Shown here one piece after another: positions 29,770-40,923 of a stretch of DNA of 64,000 bases (positions are counted from its first letter, which is position 1; every line of letters begins with the position of its first letter). The notes below the pieces were generated by a model that made no database searches, was not told the origin of the DNA, and saw only the letters and a program-made list of their open reading frames with translations. Both the position numbers and the translations under genes were made by a program. The stretch covers positions 11,415,796-11,479,795 of the forward strand of contig OZ021730.1 in assembly GCA_963978545.1 (NCBI GenBank), written 5' to 3'. The DNA is from Linyphia triangularis. Taxonomy: Eukaryota; Arthropoda; Arachnida; Araneae; Linyphiidae.

Positions 29770-32419
29770 CTATTTTTTGAAGCAACAGGTTATACAAGTT
29801 GACAAAAGGGTAATTAGTATCCCAATTGTAATTAGAATAGTACTACTTAATTTAAACAAAAAGAAAGCTGAATTTAAAGAACCGAAATGCATCCAATCAA
29901 ATATTCCACTATTTGCCGATGATGAGGAAATTTCTGAATAGTTTCCCTGCATCTTCAACAGATGAATGCTTGGCTCATGTAAACAAAAGTTAATAACTCG
30001 GCATTGCACATTAGAACTTGATTTTAAACATATCTTTTCCTCACTACATTTTACATCTGAAAGAAATTTTACAGTTAAATCATTAAAATCTTCAAGTAAA
30101 TTGATAGCCTTGGTATAAATCATGAGATTGTTGAAGTGAACGCTGACTAAACCAGGCTTGCATGATGATTTGGCAGAAAGTACCATAGTAGCTAAAATAC
30201 CACACTTGTAGCATCCTGACACTAAAATGGGCTTGTCACTAAACAGTGGACAAATTGTGTTACTCTCCACCGAAATTTTAAAGTTCGTGAATTGAAATGT
30301 ACTTTTACTGGTGATGAAGACAATAGTTTGGATTTAAGAGCACCTCTCTCTAGGTAGAAGGAATGGAGGTCCTTGGTTAATGGTAGCTGATTCTCCCCGG
30401 TTTGCATCATGACGCGGATGGCTTGAGGTCTTTCCGTGCAGCGTAAGGTATTTTCAAAGTGATCACAGTCAAACAAATTAGTGTCAAAAATGAAATTTTT
30501 CGTGAAAGAAGAATTAGCTTGGACTTCACCAATAAGAGAAGTGGGGCTGTTTTTCTCACTGGCCTTGGTTAAGAAACCAAGAGTTTGATCTTGAACACTT
30601 AGCACTAGTGAATCAGACATGTGTATTTGGGCCTGATCAAACGCACCAATCAGGGTTGCCAAAATACCATTTGGAAGTAGAAGACGATCTCTCAGTGTGA
30701 TATGGGAAACAGTCCCATTGTTTGAGTGAACCAGTGCGATGTTGTAAGAGCAGGAATAGCCTGTAATTGATGACACCTCAAAGCTGTGTAGTAAATCAGG
30801 AACTAGGTAGGATCTTCGAAATTCGCACGCTGCGCGATGTTTGATGAGGCACCCATTTCCCACGGAAGATTGCTGACATGCAGAAATCCCGCTGAAGGTT
30901 CTAGATTCTTGAGTTTCTGATTCAAAGTGGAGTCCTGAAAAGGATTCCTTTACACAATGATGTCCCCATGAGCAGTAAGTGTTTTGAGCACAGCTTGTCT
31001 GCGCAATGTGAAATATTTCCACAGGAAAAGTATAGTATTCTCGTTTAGTTGAAAAGTGACATTCGACCGCTTGCAGGGTTAATTGGAGCGAAAACAGTGG
31101 TTTTTCGTCTAGAGAGTGAAACCAGAGGCATGTTTGATGTCCAATATTTCGTAGGACAATGTCTGCGGTTGTGAAGATCTCACAAATTTGTTCAGTAGCA
31201 CCTATATTTTCACATTTCCGTAGATCTGATTTGATGATACTGTAGTCGGTGCATTCCGATTTCACCTCTTGTGCACAGAACATTAACGTCAAAATCACAA
31301 GTGATGTGAGTTTGAAACTCGTCATAGATGTTTTTGCTTTATCCTCGAGAGTTTGAACACAAGAATCACTAAAGTGCTTAATGGTGTTTCCCAGCCAGGA
31401 ACCCATTAACAAGCATAGACGAGCACAGAATCGGAATAGCCTCAAAAGCACTAAAATTTGCAGATAAATCATGCGTATTGTCCAGAACATTGTTTTGACA
31501 ATTCTTTTAATTGTCATTAAACAGAGAAGAGTCAATAACAAAATTAGTATACAGAAGACATATTGATAAGTCTTCTGCCAACACCAAAAGGTTCGCAAAT
31601 TCTCCCTACACAAAATGCATGTATTTAAACGACAGTAATCTTTGCCCGTAGTTTGGAACTCTCCGGTCACTGATAAACCATGTTTATCAATGAATATGAT
31701 AGTGAGTTTGGATTTGTAAGCTAATATCTCAAATGGCACTGTAATTTGTAAATCAGTTGAAACGCTGATTAACATTTCGTAATCCTGAGTTCTCAAGATC
31801 AGCCTTCCCTCCGAGGGTAAAGTTAAGATGGGATCATTAAAAAGGATGGTTAGATTATTCTGAGAAAACGTCGCAGTTTCGTGTTCTAGCAGTTTTCTGT
31901 GGTGTTGTGGCATGCTCTTTTGGAAAAAGCAGACTTCTAAATTCAGAATAGTTGGATTTCGAATTGTCTGGTCCTCCCCAATATGGAAAAGTACCGTATT
32001 TTCTAGCGTTAGGTTACACTTACACTTTGCAGAGTTAGAACACGTAAATGTCTTACAAAACTCGTCATTTCCTTTACATGCGATCACCGCACAATCGCAT
32101 AATGAATTATTGTCGCACTCGTAGAAACTGCCCACATTAGGAGTGTGACCTAAAGTATCATTGTTTATAGGTTCCGCCTGAAGTAAGAATTTGCTTGGTG
32201 TTATAAGTGCAAATTCGTCTGTGATAAGAAAGCTTTTTGTAGATATGATACAGTTTACACATGAATGAACCTCACATGCATTCGTTGGTAAATTGATCTT
32301 TTGTAAGATCTTCCTTGGTGCTGGGGCGCACTGGAAGGTTCCATCCATGAGATGACAAATTTCTGAGTTTTTAGCCTCAGCCAAGCTCGTCAATAGTAGG
32401 ACTAGTGCTAGGAGGGGTT
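29770..32419 (-). pseudogene. env: Phlebovirus-type envelope gene (class II fusion glycoprotein), frameshifted
   Basis: The long frame (32393 to 30222) and the terminal frame (30270 to 29770) are offset by one frameshift near 30270. The N-terminal half is Cys-rich and Gn-like. Then come a hydrophobic stretch and an internal signal-like segment ending KSEC, then a Gc-like ectodomain with CSWGHHC, GISACQ and dense paired cysteines. After the shift come a GCYKCG segment, a membrane anchor near the end and a short CCFKK tail. The pattern is that of phlebovirus G2/Gc. The frame has no ATG of its own. It opens at a splice acceptor (TTTCTTACAG on the minus strand, exon from 32419) in front of a signal-peptide-like leucine run, so env was probably made from a spliced mRNA. 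Confidence 0.8.
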
Positions 32420-33985
32420 CTGTAAGAAATTGTACCCATCACTCTACTTCACTCCCAACACAGCCAATAAAAAAAACGATGTTAAAAGAAAGAAAGAAAG
32501 AAGTATAAAGTAAATTAAATTTTCTTTTAACCAAGACCAAAAAAAAAAAAAAAAAAATTCCTAACCATTTAGAAAAGAACAAACAAAAAATTCCCTAACA
32601 GGAAGCAAAAGCAATCAATTGCCGTATTATTTAAAGAAGTATAAGTATATAAGTAAAAAAAAAAAAAATCGTAAATAGGAAGTAGATTACGTTTCTCTCA
32701 TACATCGAGAGAGATTAATTTTCTTAAACACAGTTCTAACTGCTCCAAAAGAACAAGAAAAGTAAAATTAAGATACAATATATCTTATCGAGTCAACTAC
32801 ATAATTTACTCAAAACAAATTTTAAATGCTTCAATACCATGCTGTTATCATTCATAGACAAGTAAATTAACCGACCACACATTAAAAAACGTCAAATTGA
32901 TCTGACATTTACAGATCACAAGCCAAAATAAAGTAAGGAATTTTCCCCTTAATTAGTAATATTTTTTTTTCTTTAACACCAAATGTACTGTGCAATGAGT
33001 CCTTATGCAAAACTCAAATCAAAGAGTCATAACCCTGAATGACCAATTCCTCACTTCTCACCTAGGTACAAGAAAAAAGACAATTATTCCTGTTTCCTTC
33101 TTGCCCTAGTAACGTTTAGTTCGTAGTGTCCACTAATCTGCTAATGAGCAAAAGGGCATAAAATCCCGAAAAATCTAAACATATACATAAAAAAAATAAA
33201 AAATTATTACCTTCCTTCCAGTGTAAGAGTTTTATGACGATTGAAATTCGTTCTACGTTAAAGAGTGAAAGCTTTCATCCCTAAAGTTTGCCTTTCCCCT
33301 TTTGTCCCTTTTTTATTAATGTTTCGCTTTGTCTTTTATCATTATTACAAAGTTTGGAAAAAAAAATAATCAGAAAATCACTGTCCAGAATCTCAATTGT
33401 CCGCCAGCAGTCAAGGGAAAAGATCTGAACATTGATTAACATTATTCCAAATAAAACACATGAAATTCCAGAAGAAGATTAGTTGATCAGACTGAATCTT
33501 AATAGGAAAAAAAAAATTAAAATTAGTTTTAATGAAGAAAAACAATTGATCTTAAGGAAAAGAAATTATATTCTAAGTGTGAAGTAAGTACTCTATCCTC
33601 GTAGAACCGTATATCAATACATGGTGACAATCGTATGGCTGTTTCCATAGTTTGTGACTTACAATGTTTCTTCAGGAAAAAGATGCCCTTCGTGATTGAA
33701 GAGTTAGCAAAGGAAAACAAAACAACAAAATTTTATGCTTATTTACAATACAAAACTATCTTGCTTAACATACATTTGAGTAGAAGACTGATTATTTACT
33801 TAACTGTAATTCAAAAGCAACTTACAAACGTTTAATCCTTTTGCAAAAAATTTAATTTTTATGCATCTCTCATTGATTTAAACGTGACCTCATGCAAATT
33901 TTAACTTTATTTTCTAACCAAAAGTTCAATGAAATGTGCTATCCGTAGTAGAAATAAAATAAACTCCTAGTTGACTCAGAAAACC
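32420..33985. other. Non-coding spacer of the LTR element between integrase and env
   Basis: A/T-rich, with poly-A runs on the plus strand and only short frames. I see no gene. Confidence 0.5.
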
Positions 33986-35596
33986 CTAATCTTTTGTAAA
34001 CTCCAAAGCCCAATTTAACAATTGTCTTGGAGCCGAACTCTCTTCCGTGTTTTCTGCTATGGGACTTGTTGATCGCAATCTATAACCATGTGTTGGCTTA
34101 TTCGCACTATTCGTATCATTGTAAATAACAGTATCGCTCGATGATTGTTGTTCATTCACTAGATCATTACTCTCATAAATAATTGTTTGTTCCGAGTCAT
34201 CTGAATCTTCGTTGAAACTACTTCTATCGTTCGTATCAGAATGTTTTTGATATTCATTTGTGTTTTGGTGTAAAGAAATTCTCGAATTTGAAGGTTGTCT
34301 GTTATGTTGTGTAGGAAAAGTGTGTGAATGATTACCTTGTTGTCTGTCTTGTTGAATGTGTGTTGTATCATATGTTGTGTCTTGTGCATTTTGGAATAGA
34401 TTTTCATTAACTCCTTTCGTAGTTTGTAAATAAATCAGTGGCAGATTATCCTCAAAATCACTAGTTTCACTGTCAGTGTCCCCGAAAATTTTATCTGCTA
34501 GGACTACGGGACGTTTGTTCGCAACACCCTGCGTGTCTATCTGTTTTGGAATTGTCAGTTCCTCTCTTCTCTCCGTAAAGGGGAGCAACCTTTCCGCATG
34601 TACCTTGAAAATTCTTGGCTTGGCCTTATCTACACTTTGAATTGTATAATTTACTGCGGAATTGCGTTTTAAAATTTTGAAAGGACCCGAAAAGAGGGGT
34701 TTACGTACAAGACTGTATTTCCTGTCTAGACCAGGAGTATGTAGGAAAACAAGATCACCAATCTGAAAGTCACGATCGATGGCTCCACTTCTAAGACGAT
34801 ATTCTTGTTGCTTAGCTCTTTGAGCATGATAACTCCGTGTGACAGAATTTTGGATTTTATCAAAGTCGTCCATGCGTTTTTGAACATACATTGGGATTGT
34901 ATTATGTTCGTTTGAATCCCTGTCAATTTTAACAGTGTAAGGCAAGTTAGCATCACGTCCAAACATTAAGAAGAATGGCGAAAAATTATGCGTTGAATGT
35001 TGAGTGGAATTATAATTCATTTGGTAAAAATCAAGACTTTCGTCCCAACTTATATTTTGCTTCCCAAAAATGGCTAATGCAGTTTTTATCGCTCGATGTG
35101 AATTTTCATTTACTGAGTTGGTTTGGGGCCGAAATGGTGTAGAAAACAGTTTGTTAATATGTAATTTCTCTGCCAAAGAAGTTAGTACTGCTGAAGAAAA
35201 ATTACTGGCACAATCACTTAACAGATTATCCATTAATCCATGTATAGACACGTAGTTTAATAACTTATCAGCTACTTCAGTTGACTTTTGTGTTTTCAAA
35301 GCATATAATGCCATATACCTCGTGAAATAATCCACAAAAACCAAAATATAGTTGTTCCCATTCGACGTGGTTTTTAATTTTCCTATGATATCGACTGACA
35401 CGAACTGTAAAGGCCTAGTCGCCAAAATATTATCTTGCAAAGGCGTATTCTTGAATCTGTTCGGACTGCGAAATTCAAAGCAATGCTTACATGTCTCCAC
35501 ATAATGCTTAATGTCAGCATACATGTTTGGCCAGAAAAAATATTGTGTCGCATTTTGATATGTTTTCAAGAATCCTGAATGTAGATTGTGGACCAA
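33986..35596 (-). pseudogene. pol: Integrase part of the LTR element's pol, cut off from RT by the Polinton
   Basis: Retroviral-type integrase, reading-frame intact but separated from the rest of pol. A zinc-binding HHCC module opens it (H3, H6, C36, C39). The catalytic triad is D69, D128 and E164, with exactly 35 residues between the last two. A DNA-binding C-terminal part follows to about residue 350. The remaining 180 residues are Ser/Asn/Thr-rich and acidic, with a final YRLRS-containing tail, longer than usual. The apparent start at 35596 is only the first Met after the Polinton junction; originally it was continuous with RNase H at 51021. Confidence 0.92.
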
Positions 35597-35610
35597 AGCA
35601 CATATATTAG

Positions 35611-36011
35611 AGTAGTATTAAAGGGTAGGAGTCTGCCTCAAAAAAAGGAAGCTTACCGCTGATTAGTCAAGGCAGCAGTCGGATGGTAGCGCGAAAGTCA
35701 GTCTGGGCTATTCCTCGCATAATATTAGATTTTAAATGAGTACTAATATAATGCGTGAAATGGCAAAACTAGTTTCACAGGTTTTGAAACGACCAGGAGA
35801 CGGCATAGGAGTTTGGCTCATGGTAGTAGACTATTTGAAAATAGAAGGAAGCTTACGGCTGGTTAGTCACTTGGAAAAAAAGCTTGCAGGCAGATGCTAG
35901 TGTGAAAGTCAGCCTGGGCTATTTCCGCATAATATTAGATTTTAAATGAGTACTAAAATTATGCGTGAAATGGCCATGGCTTACGAGTTTCACTGCTTCG
36001 ATACGAAGTCC
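35611..36011. repeat. Left terminal inverted repeat with internal duplication
   Basis: The outer 43 bases match the right end perfectly. Beyond that, homology resumes around TGCTTCGATACGAAG (near 35995-36010, matched on the other strand at about 50867-50880). A block of about 120 bases (near 35645-35760) is repeated at about 35850-35970, which makes this arm longer than the right one. Confidence 0.85.
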
Positions 36012-36128
36012 TCGAGACGAAAGCACATGTGGGGGGCGAGATCAGGCTTGATTTAAAAAAAAAAAAAAACTTACCTTGGTATATAAGCGAGATAGTGACT
36101 AGTAGACATCATTCGACTGAGAAAGTAG

Positions 36129-36428
36129 ATGGATTTTAAAATAGTTGTCATTGTATCGCTTGCGATTGCATGCGTTCTTGAATTGGGTATCATTATAGTA
36201 AAAAAACCAGCATGCGGAGGGGAAATAAATGTGCATAATGCGAGTTGTACGCATTCGGAGAATATTGGGAGACGCATATTTTTGCATATTTGCGAAAAAG
36301 ATGGTGAAAAGGTTTATGATCTTCGTCGATTTTGGAGAGACGATAGCGATTATTTAAAGCCTAGCATAAACGGAGTACAATTATTACAGATAGAATTTGA
36401 TAAACTATGCAAGCAATGCTCAAACTGA
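36129..36428 (+). CDS. Small Polinton protein with N-terminal membrane segment, 99 aa
   Basis: Residues 4-24 are a hydrophobic segment (a signal anchor is likely) followed by a short Cys-containing domain with a HICEKDGEKVYDLRR-like strand. It is the first plus-strand gene after the left terminal repeat and overlaps the start of the ATPase by 22 bases. I do not know the family; a virion membrane or entry-related small protein is only a guess. Confidence 0.6.
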   Translation: MDFKIVVIVSLAIACVLELGIIIVKKPACGGEINVHNASCTHSENIGRRIFLHICEKDGEKVYDLRRFWRDDSDYLKPSINGVQLLQIEFDKLCKQCSN

Positions 36429-37021
36429 AATTTCCTTCGAGTTGCATGGTGACGGGTCCTTCTCAGAGCGGGAAAACAGAACTCGTTAGAAGAATGATTG
36501 CAGCACGAGTTTACGATTATGATATCACAAAGGTCGTATGGTGTTATTCCGCTTGGCAGCCTTGGTTTACGAGTGAAAAACATTTTAAATTTATATGCGG
36601 ACTACCATCGGACGAAGAATGCTTTGACTTGTTAGTATTAGATGATATGATGAATTCGTTAACGAATGAAATCGCGCATATGTTTACTGTAGGTTCTCAT
36701 CATAAGAATTTTAGTGTGATTTTAATTACGCAGAATTTATTTCCCAGAGTGAAAGTAATGCGTGATATTAGTTTGAATACGCATTATATAATTTTTTTTC
36801 GCAACAGTCGCGATCAATCGCAGGCGTCTTGTTTTGCTAGACAAGCGTTTCCATCGAAATCAAAATATTTCATGGATGCTTATAAGAAGGCAACTTCTAA
36901 ACCGTTTAGTTATTTACTCGTAGACGTGCATCCGAGAACGCCCGAAATAGAGCGGTTACGCGAGTCTATATTTCCCGATCAGAATATGATAAACTGGGTT
37001 TATATTCCAGTAGAAAAATGA
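36407..37021 (+). CDS. FtsK/HerA-type genome-packaging ATPase, 204 aa
   Basis: Equivalent to the A32-like packaging ATPases of Polintons and related viruses, which pump DNA into capsids. Walker A is GPSQSGKT (residues 17-24) and Walker B is LLVLDD (75-80). A TQN sensor-like segment lies near residue 120. Length is typical for Polintons. The stop overlaps the next start (ATGA at 37018). Intact. Confidence 0.93.
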   Translation: MQAMLKLKFPSSCMVTGPSQSGKTELVRRMIAARVYDYDITKVVWCYSAWQPWFTSEKHFKFICGLPSDEECFDLLVLDDMMNSLTNEIAHMFTVGSHHKNFSVILITQNLFPRVKVMRDISLNTHYIIFFRNSRDQSQASCFARQAFPSKSKYFMDAYKKATSKPFSYLLVDVHPRTPEIERLRESIFPDQNMINWVYIPVEK

Positions 37022-37341
37022 AAAGAGTGAAACGACATGTACACTTGCTGCATGTTTTAGCAAATGCGAATCCTCTGCAGAGAAAAGCAATTTTGAAAAC
37101 GGCTTCAGAAGATCAGATAAAGTCTCTTTGTGAGATTTGCGCGAACTTACTTTCGGGAAATATTCCAATTTCAAACGGCAAAAAGCTGCATTCTTATAAA
37201 AGAGTGATTCGCCAGCTGGCCGATAAAAAAATTTCCATTGCAAAGAAAAAGAAAATATTTAACAATCAAAGCGGCAGCGGATTTTTGCCTCTGATTATTC
37301 CAGCCGTGTTGAAATTAGTTTCTGGATTGCTAGGCGAATAA
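37018..37341 (+). CDS. Conserved small Polinton protein with hydrophobic C-terminus, 107 aa
   Basis: Basic N-terminal helices with HLLHVLANANPLQRKAIL, then a glycine-rich hydrophobic C-terminus (GSGFLPLIIPAVLKLVSGLL). Proteins with this layout stand next to the ATPase in many metazoan Polintons. The amphipathic tail would suit a membrane-active or capsid-associated role, which is inferred. Overlaps the next ORF at TAATG. Intact. Confidence 0.8.
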   Translation: MKRVKRHVHLLHVLANANPLQRKAILKTASEDQIKSLCEICANLLSGNIPISNGKKLHSYKRVIRQLADKKISIAKKKKIFNNQSGSGFLPLIIPAVLKLVSGLLGE

Positions 37342-38057
37342 TGGCACGAAAAATGGCTTTAGTACCTCCAGAACTCGTGTCTGAATATTATCAGATTAAC
37401 AAACCAGAAATTCGAATCGAAGACACTATTATGAAGCTCCTGCAACAGACAGAAATGCCAGATGATTTAAGAGGAAAACTGCTATCTCAGCTGATTCCGA
37501 AATATCAGCGAAGCATGCAGCCTAAAAAACAATTCGAATTCCCCGCTGAATTAAAGAATATTATGGAGCCTCCAGAAGAGATGAAACAAGAATCTGCGGC
37601 TGTTAGTATAACGCCTATGATTGCAAAATATTTATCGCATGCAGTTCCAAAATCGAGAAAAAAATATATATTGCCTATTTTGGAAAGTTTGAAAAATGCT
37701 AATTACGTCTTTAACGATATGGGTGAATTAGAAGTAGACGGAAAACCGCAACACAGGAGCAATGCTATAGATTTATTCAGTTATGTAATGAGAGATTTAA
37801 GAAGCACAGAAATACCTCCAAAAGGATATCAACAATTTTTGCGTGGTATCTATGCTGCTAATATACCAAAGCAATGGATAGGTAATAAGAATGTGCGCGA
37901 TCAATTGGATTTGACACAAGTTGATTCGATGATGCAAAGTTCGTCAGACGAAACGACTTCTATCAAAGATGAATCATCTGTCGAATCAAGTCCAACCAAA
38001 TCAGAATTTATAACTCCCACGCCGAAGAAAGTAAAATGGAAGCAGTGGACCGAATGA
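37341..38057 (+). CDS. Conserved Polinton protein of unknown role, 238 aa
   Basis: Starts with a MARKMALVPPELVSEY-type segment, typical of the gene that lies between the small hydrophobic protein and the integrase in many Polintons. A helical middle and an acidic, serine-rich C-terminus (residues 195-225) follow. No enzyme motif. Probably a structural or scaffold-like protein, by position only. Intact and overlapping the integrase start by 22 bases. Confidence 0.75.
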   Translation: MARKMALVPPELVSEYYQINKPEIRIEDTIMKLLQQTEMPDDLRGKLLSQLIPKYQRSMQPKKQFEFPAELKNIMEPPEEMKQESAAVSITPMIAKYLSHAVPKSRKKYILPILESLKNANYVFNDMGELEVDGKPQHRSNAIDLFSYVMRDLRSTEIPPKGYQQFLRGIYAANIPKQWIGNKNVRDQLDLTQVDSMMQSSSDETTSIKDESSVESSPTKSEFITPTPKKVKWKQWTE

Positions 38058-39076
38058 AGAGTATATATTACGATCCACAGAAGCCGGGTTCGTTTGGAGG
38101 TGTGAAACGTCTTGCGCATCATAGCAAAGTAACAGAAGATGATGCTCGAAAGTGGCTTTCACAAGAAGACGCGTATACGCTCCATTTTCCAGTGCTCTAT
38201 AAGTTTAAGCGGCGAAAAACTATCGCCTATGGCATAAATGAATTATGGCAAGCCGATTTGGTCGACATGCAAAAACATGCAAAATATAACAAAGGTTATA
38301 GATATCTATTGACAATCATCGATGTCATGTCGCGTTTTCTAAGAGCGATTCCAATAAAAAATAAAAAAGCCCTGACTATCGCAAACGCTTTTAAAAAAGT
38401 GTTCAAACAAGCGAAACCAGTAAACCTTCAAACGGATGATGGAAGTGAATTTTTCAATAGGATTGTTCGAAGATTATTTAAAGAATATAATGTGCATCAT
38501 TACTCGACGAAGAGCGGTCAAAAATGTGCAATTTTGGAAAGGGCACATAGAAGTCTTAGAAGTCGCATGTATCGGCTATTTACATATCGAAATACGTATA
38601 AATATATAGATGTTTTGTCGTCATTACTTACATCATACAATGATACAGTGCATAGCAGTCATGGTTTTAAACCGGCTAGCGTGACTTCGGCGAACGAAGC
38701 GGAAATCTATAAAAGATTATATGGATATGCCAAGATCGGTAAATTTCGTTTCGAAGTAAATGATTTCGTACGAATTTCAAAAGCTAATAGAATTTTTCGG
38801 AAAGGATATCTTCCTGGATGGACAGAGGAAGTTTTTAAAATTTGCGCGAGATATCCAACAGATCCGCATACATATATGTTATGCGACTTGAATGGAAAAG
38901 AAATTGACGGACGCTTTTACGCTGAAGAATTGCAGAAAATTCAAAAGAACTTTTGGGCTATTGAGAAAATTATTAGAACGAAAGGAAAAGGATCTTCTCG
39001 CCAGCTATTCGTCAAGTGGGTCGGCTTTGACAAGTCTTTTAATTCGTGGATAAATGCAAAATGGATCAAATTATAG
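38036..39076 (+). CDS. Polinton integrase with chromodomain, 346 aa
   Basis: Retroviral-type rve integrase that inserts the linear element. The triad is D74 (QADLVD), D134 (QTDDGSEF) and E169 (LERAHRSL), with 34 residues between the last two. An SH3-like module follows, then a chromodomain at about 300-346 (LFVKWVGFDKSFNSWI). The 6-bp duplication at the ends is its expected product. All catalytic residues are present, so this gene is intact although the element is not. Confidence 0.95.
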   Translation: MEAVDRMKSIYYDPQKPGSFGGVKRLAHHSKVTEDDARKWLSQEDAYTLHFPVLYKFKRRKTIAYGINELWQADLVDMQKHAKYNKGYRYLLTIIDVMSRFLRAIPIKNKKALTIANAFKKVFKQAKPVNLQTDDGSEFFNRIVRRLFKEYNVHHYSTKSGQKCAILERAHRSLRSRMYRLFTYRNTYKYIDVLSSLLTSYNDTVHSSHGFKPASVTSANEAEIYKRLYGYAKIGKFRFEVNDFVRISKANRIFRKGYLPGWTEEVFKICARYPTDPHTYMLCDLNGKEIDGRFYAEELQKIQKNFWAIEKIIRTKGKGSSRQLFVKWVGFDKSFNSWINAKWIKL

Positions 39077-40452
39077 AAAACGATTTTAACGTATTTTTAC
39101 CGTCTAACGCTAGCATGGATTTGTTCAGAAATACACCTGATAATTATCGAACGAAACTGGCTCAGCCTATTACATTGCGCGGATATTACGAAGTAGCTCT
39201 CTCGGAAATCACGTTACCTGGAAGATTTTTTACTGTTCAAAAAGATTATAACGATAGCTATAGCATTGAGAAAAATACGGTCATTTCCGAAATATCTACA
39301 CTGCCAGAAATATTATTAAATATCAGCGATACGAGCGATTTAGTAGAAGGAATTAACAATGCAGTGGAAAAAGCGATAGACGATATAATACCCCTCAAAG
39401 TTGAACATTTAGCTAATAATCTAATACAATGGAATTTAATGGCTCATTGGCGTATGAATATAGATAAAGAATCAGCTCCAGAAATCATGCAATCGCTTAC
39501 TCGAACCAGACCTCTAAATATAGCTGCCATAGACAAACCGAGTAAGTTCCCGTATCATTATTCGAAACCGAAAAAAACATATAAAAATCAGATTGTCAAA
39601 TTGACATCTACAAAACCTATTGAAAAATATCGAAAAACAATCACAATCACGCATGATATCGATAGAGATGTTTTTGATATCATAAATGAAAATATTCTGA
39701 AAATAGATGGAGAAAGCTATGCTATATTCGAATATATATCAAGTGAAAATGTAGTTTTAGTATCAACGCTAAAACATGTAGATATTTTCCTAGAAAGTAA
39801 AACATGTCCAAAATTAATGAACATGTTAAATATTCGAACAGACTCTCATATAATTCGAGGAGAAACAAAATTTCCTTATACTCGAATAGATAATTTAACG
39901 AATGAAACATTTCAAATTATTGTTAACAGTATCTTCATAAGAGAAAAATACGAAAAAACTCGAACGAATTATCGAATACCGCAAGGAATGTATCGAAATT
40001 CGAAGGATTTGTTTTTAGAATTCAAGTCGATTAAATTAAAAGAGCTTCCCGATCAGAAAACGCTATTAATAGTACCGCCTGATATGATTATCACATTCGG
40101 AGATAAATAAAAAGATCTCTTAGGATTTGTAAAGGATAAATTCGAGAGTGGAACATACGCCTCTGAATATAATCTCGAATTATCAGCTGGAATTACCGAA
40201 GTTTATGTTTATACAGATATAATAAATCCATCGCTTGTAGGCAATGCATATGCTTCGATATTAAAAATCGTCCCTATTGCAAATGAAAAATCAGAGCAAA
40301 TCGTGAAACATTTTGCAGTGCCTCTCTACTTTACTGTTAAAAAACATCATTTCGATACGATACATATCGAATTGCGAACTAGTCAAGGTACGCCGATAAA
40401 ATTCATTAGCGGAAAAACTTCATTAGTGCTAAGTTTCCGAAAAAGAAATTAG
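39046..40452 (+). pseudogene. Penton-like minor capsid protein, one in-frame TAA
   Basis: The first 354 codons begin, after a short overlap with the integrase gene, with NDFNVFLPSNASMD, the usual start of the Polinton minor (penton) capsid protein. A TAA at 40108-40110 interrupts the frame. The same frame then stays open for 113 codons to 40452 and contains the expected C-terminal strands (LGF..., YVYTDI, VPLYFTVKKHHFDTI and FISGK). The only lesion seen is this single stop codon. It is either a recent nonsense mutation or, less likely, a site of readthrough. Confidence 0.88.
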
Positions 40453-40497
40453 TATAAATAACTAAAAACATTTTCGAATTTCATTTCATTATCCAAG

Positions 40498-40923
40498 ATG
40501 AGGAGAATAGGATTAGATACGAAGGCTTGCGTGGACCACTATTGTGCTGCTCAAACTGGAGGATATTTTGCGTCTGCATATCCGATACAACGTGGCTATG
40601 GATTTTTTAGTGCATTGCGAAGATTTGCGATTCCTATATTGAAAAAAACTGGAAAATATTTCGGTAAACGATTACTGGCTACGGGACAAAACATTTTAGA
40701 AGACATTGATCAAGGCCAATCGTTTAAAGAAGCAGCTCGTAATAGATTTTTAGAATCTGCGCATAATATTAAAGACGATGTGATTCGAAAAATTCAGACA
40801 GGAGGAAATAAAAGGAAGCGTCATTCTCGAAAAACTCAGAAGAAGTCTCGAAAGAAGAGGAAGAAAGACGTATTTTCATTAAAAAAAAAATGGATCGGTG
40901 TTTTTGTACTAAAAGCGAATTAG
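40498..40923 (+). CDS. Basic Polinton virion-type protein, 141 aa
   Basis: Has the pattern of the small protein coded before the Polinton major capsid: a GGYFASAYPIQRGYG-like start, an amphipathic FSALRRFAIPILKKTGKYF helix, and a strongly basic Lys/Arg tail from about residue 103. A DNA-condensing or membrane-active role like that of adenovirus core proteins is plausible. Overlaps the capsid gene by 34 bases. Confidence 0.75.
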   Translation: MRRIGLDTKACVDHYCAAQTGGYFASAYPIQRGYGFFSALRRFAIPILKKTGKYFGKRLLATGQNILEDIDQGQSFKEAARNRFLESAHNIKDDVIRKIQTGGNKRKRHSRKTQKKSRKKRKKDVFSLKKKWIGVFVLKAN

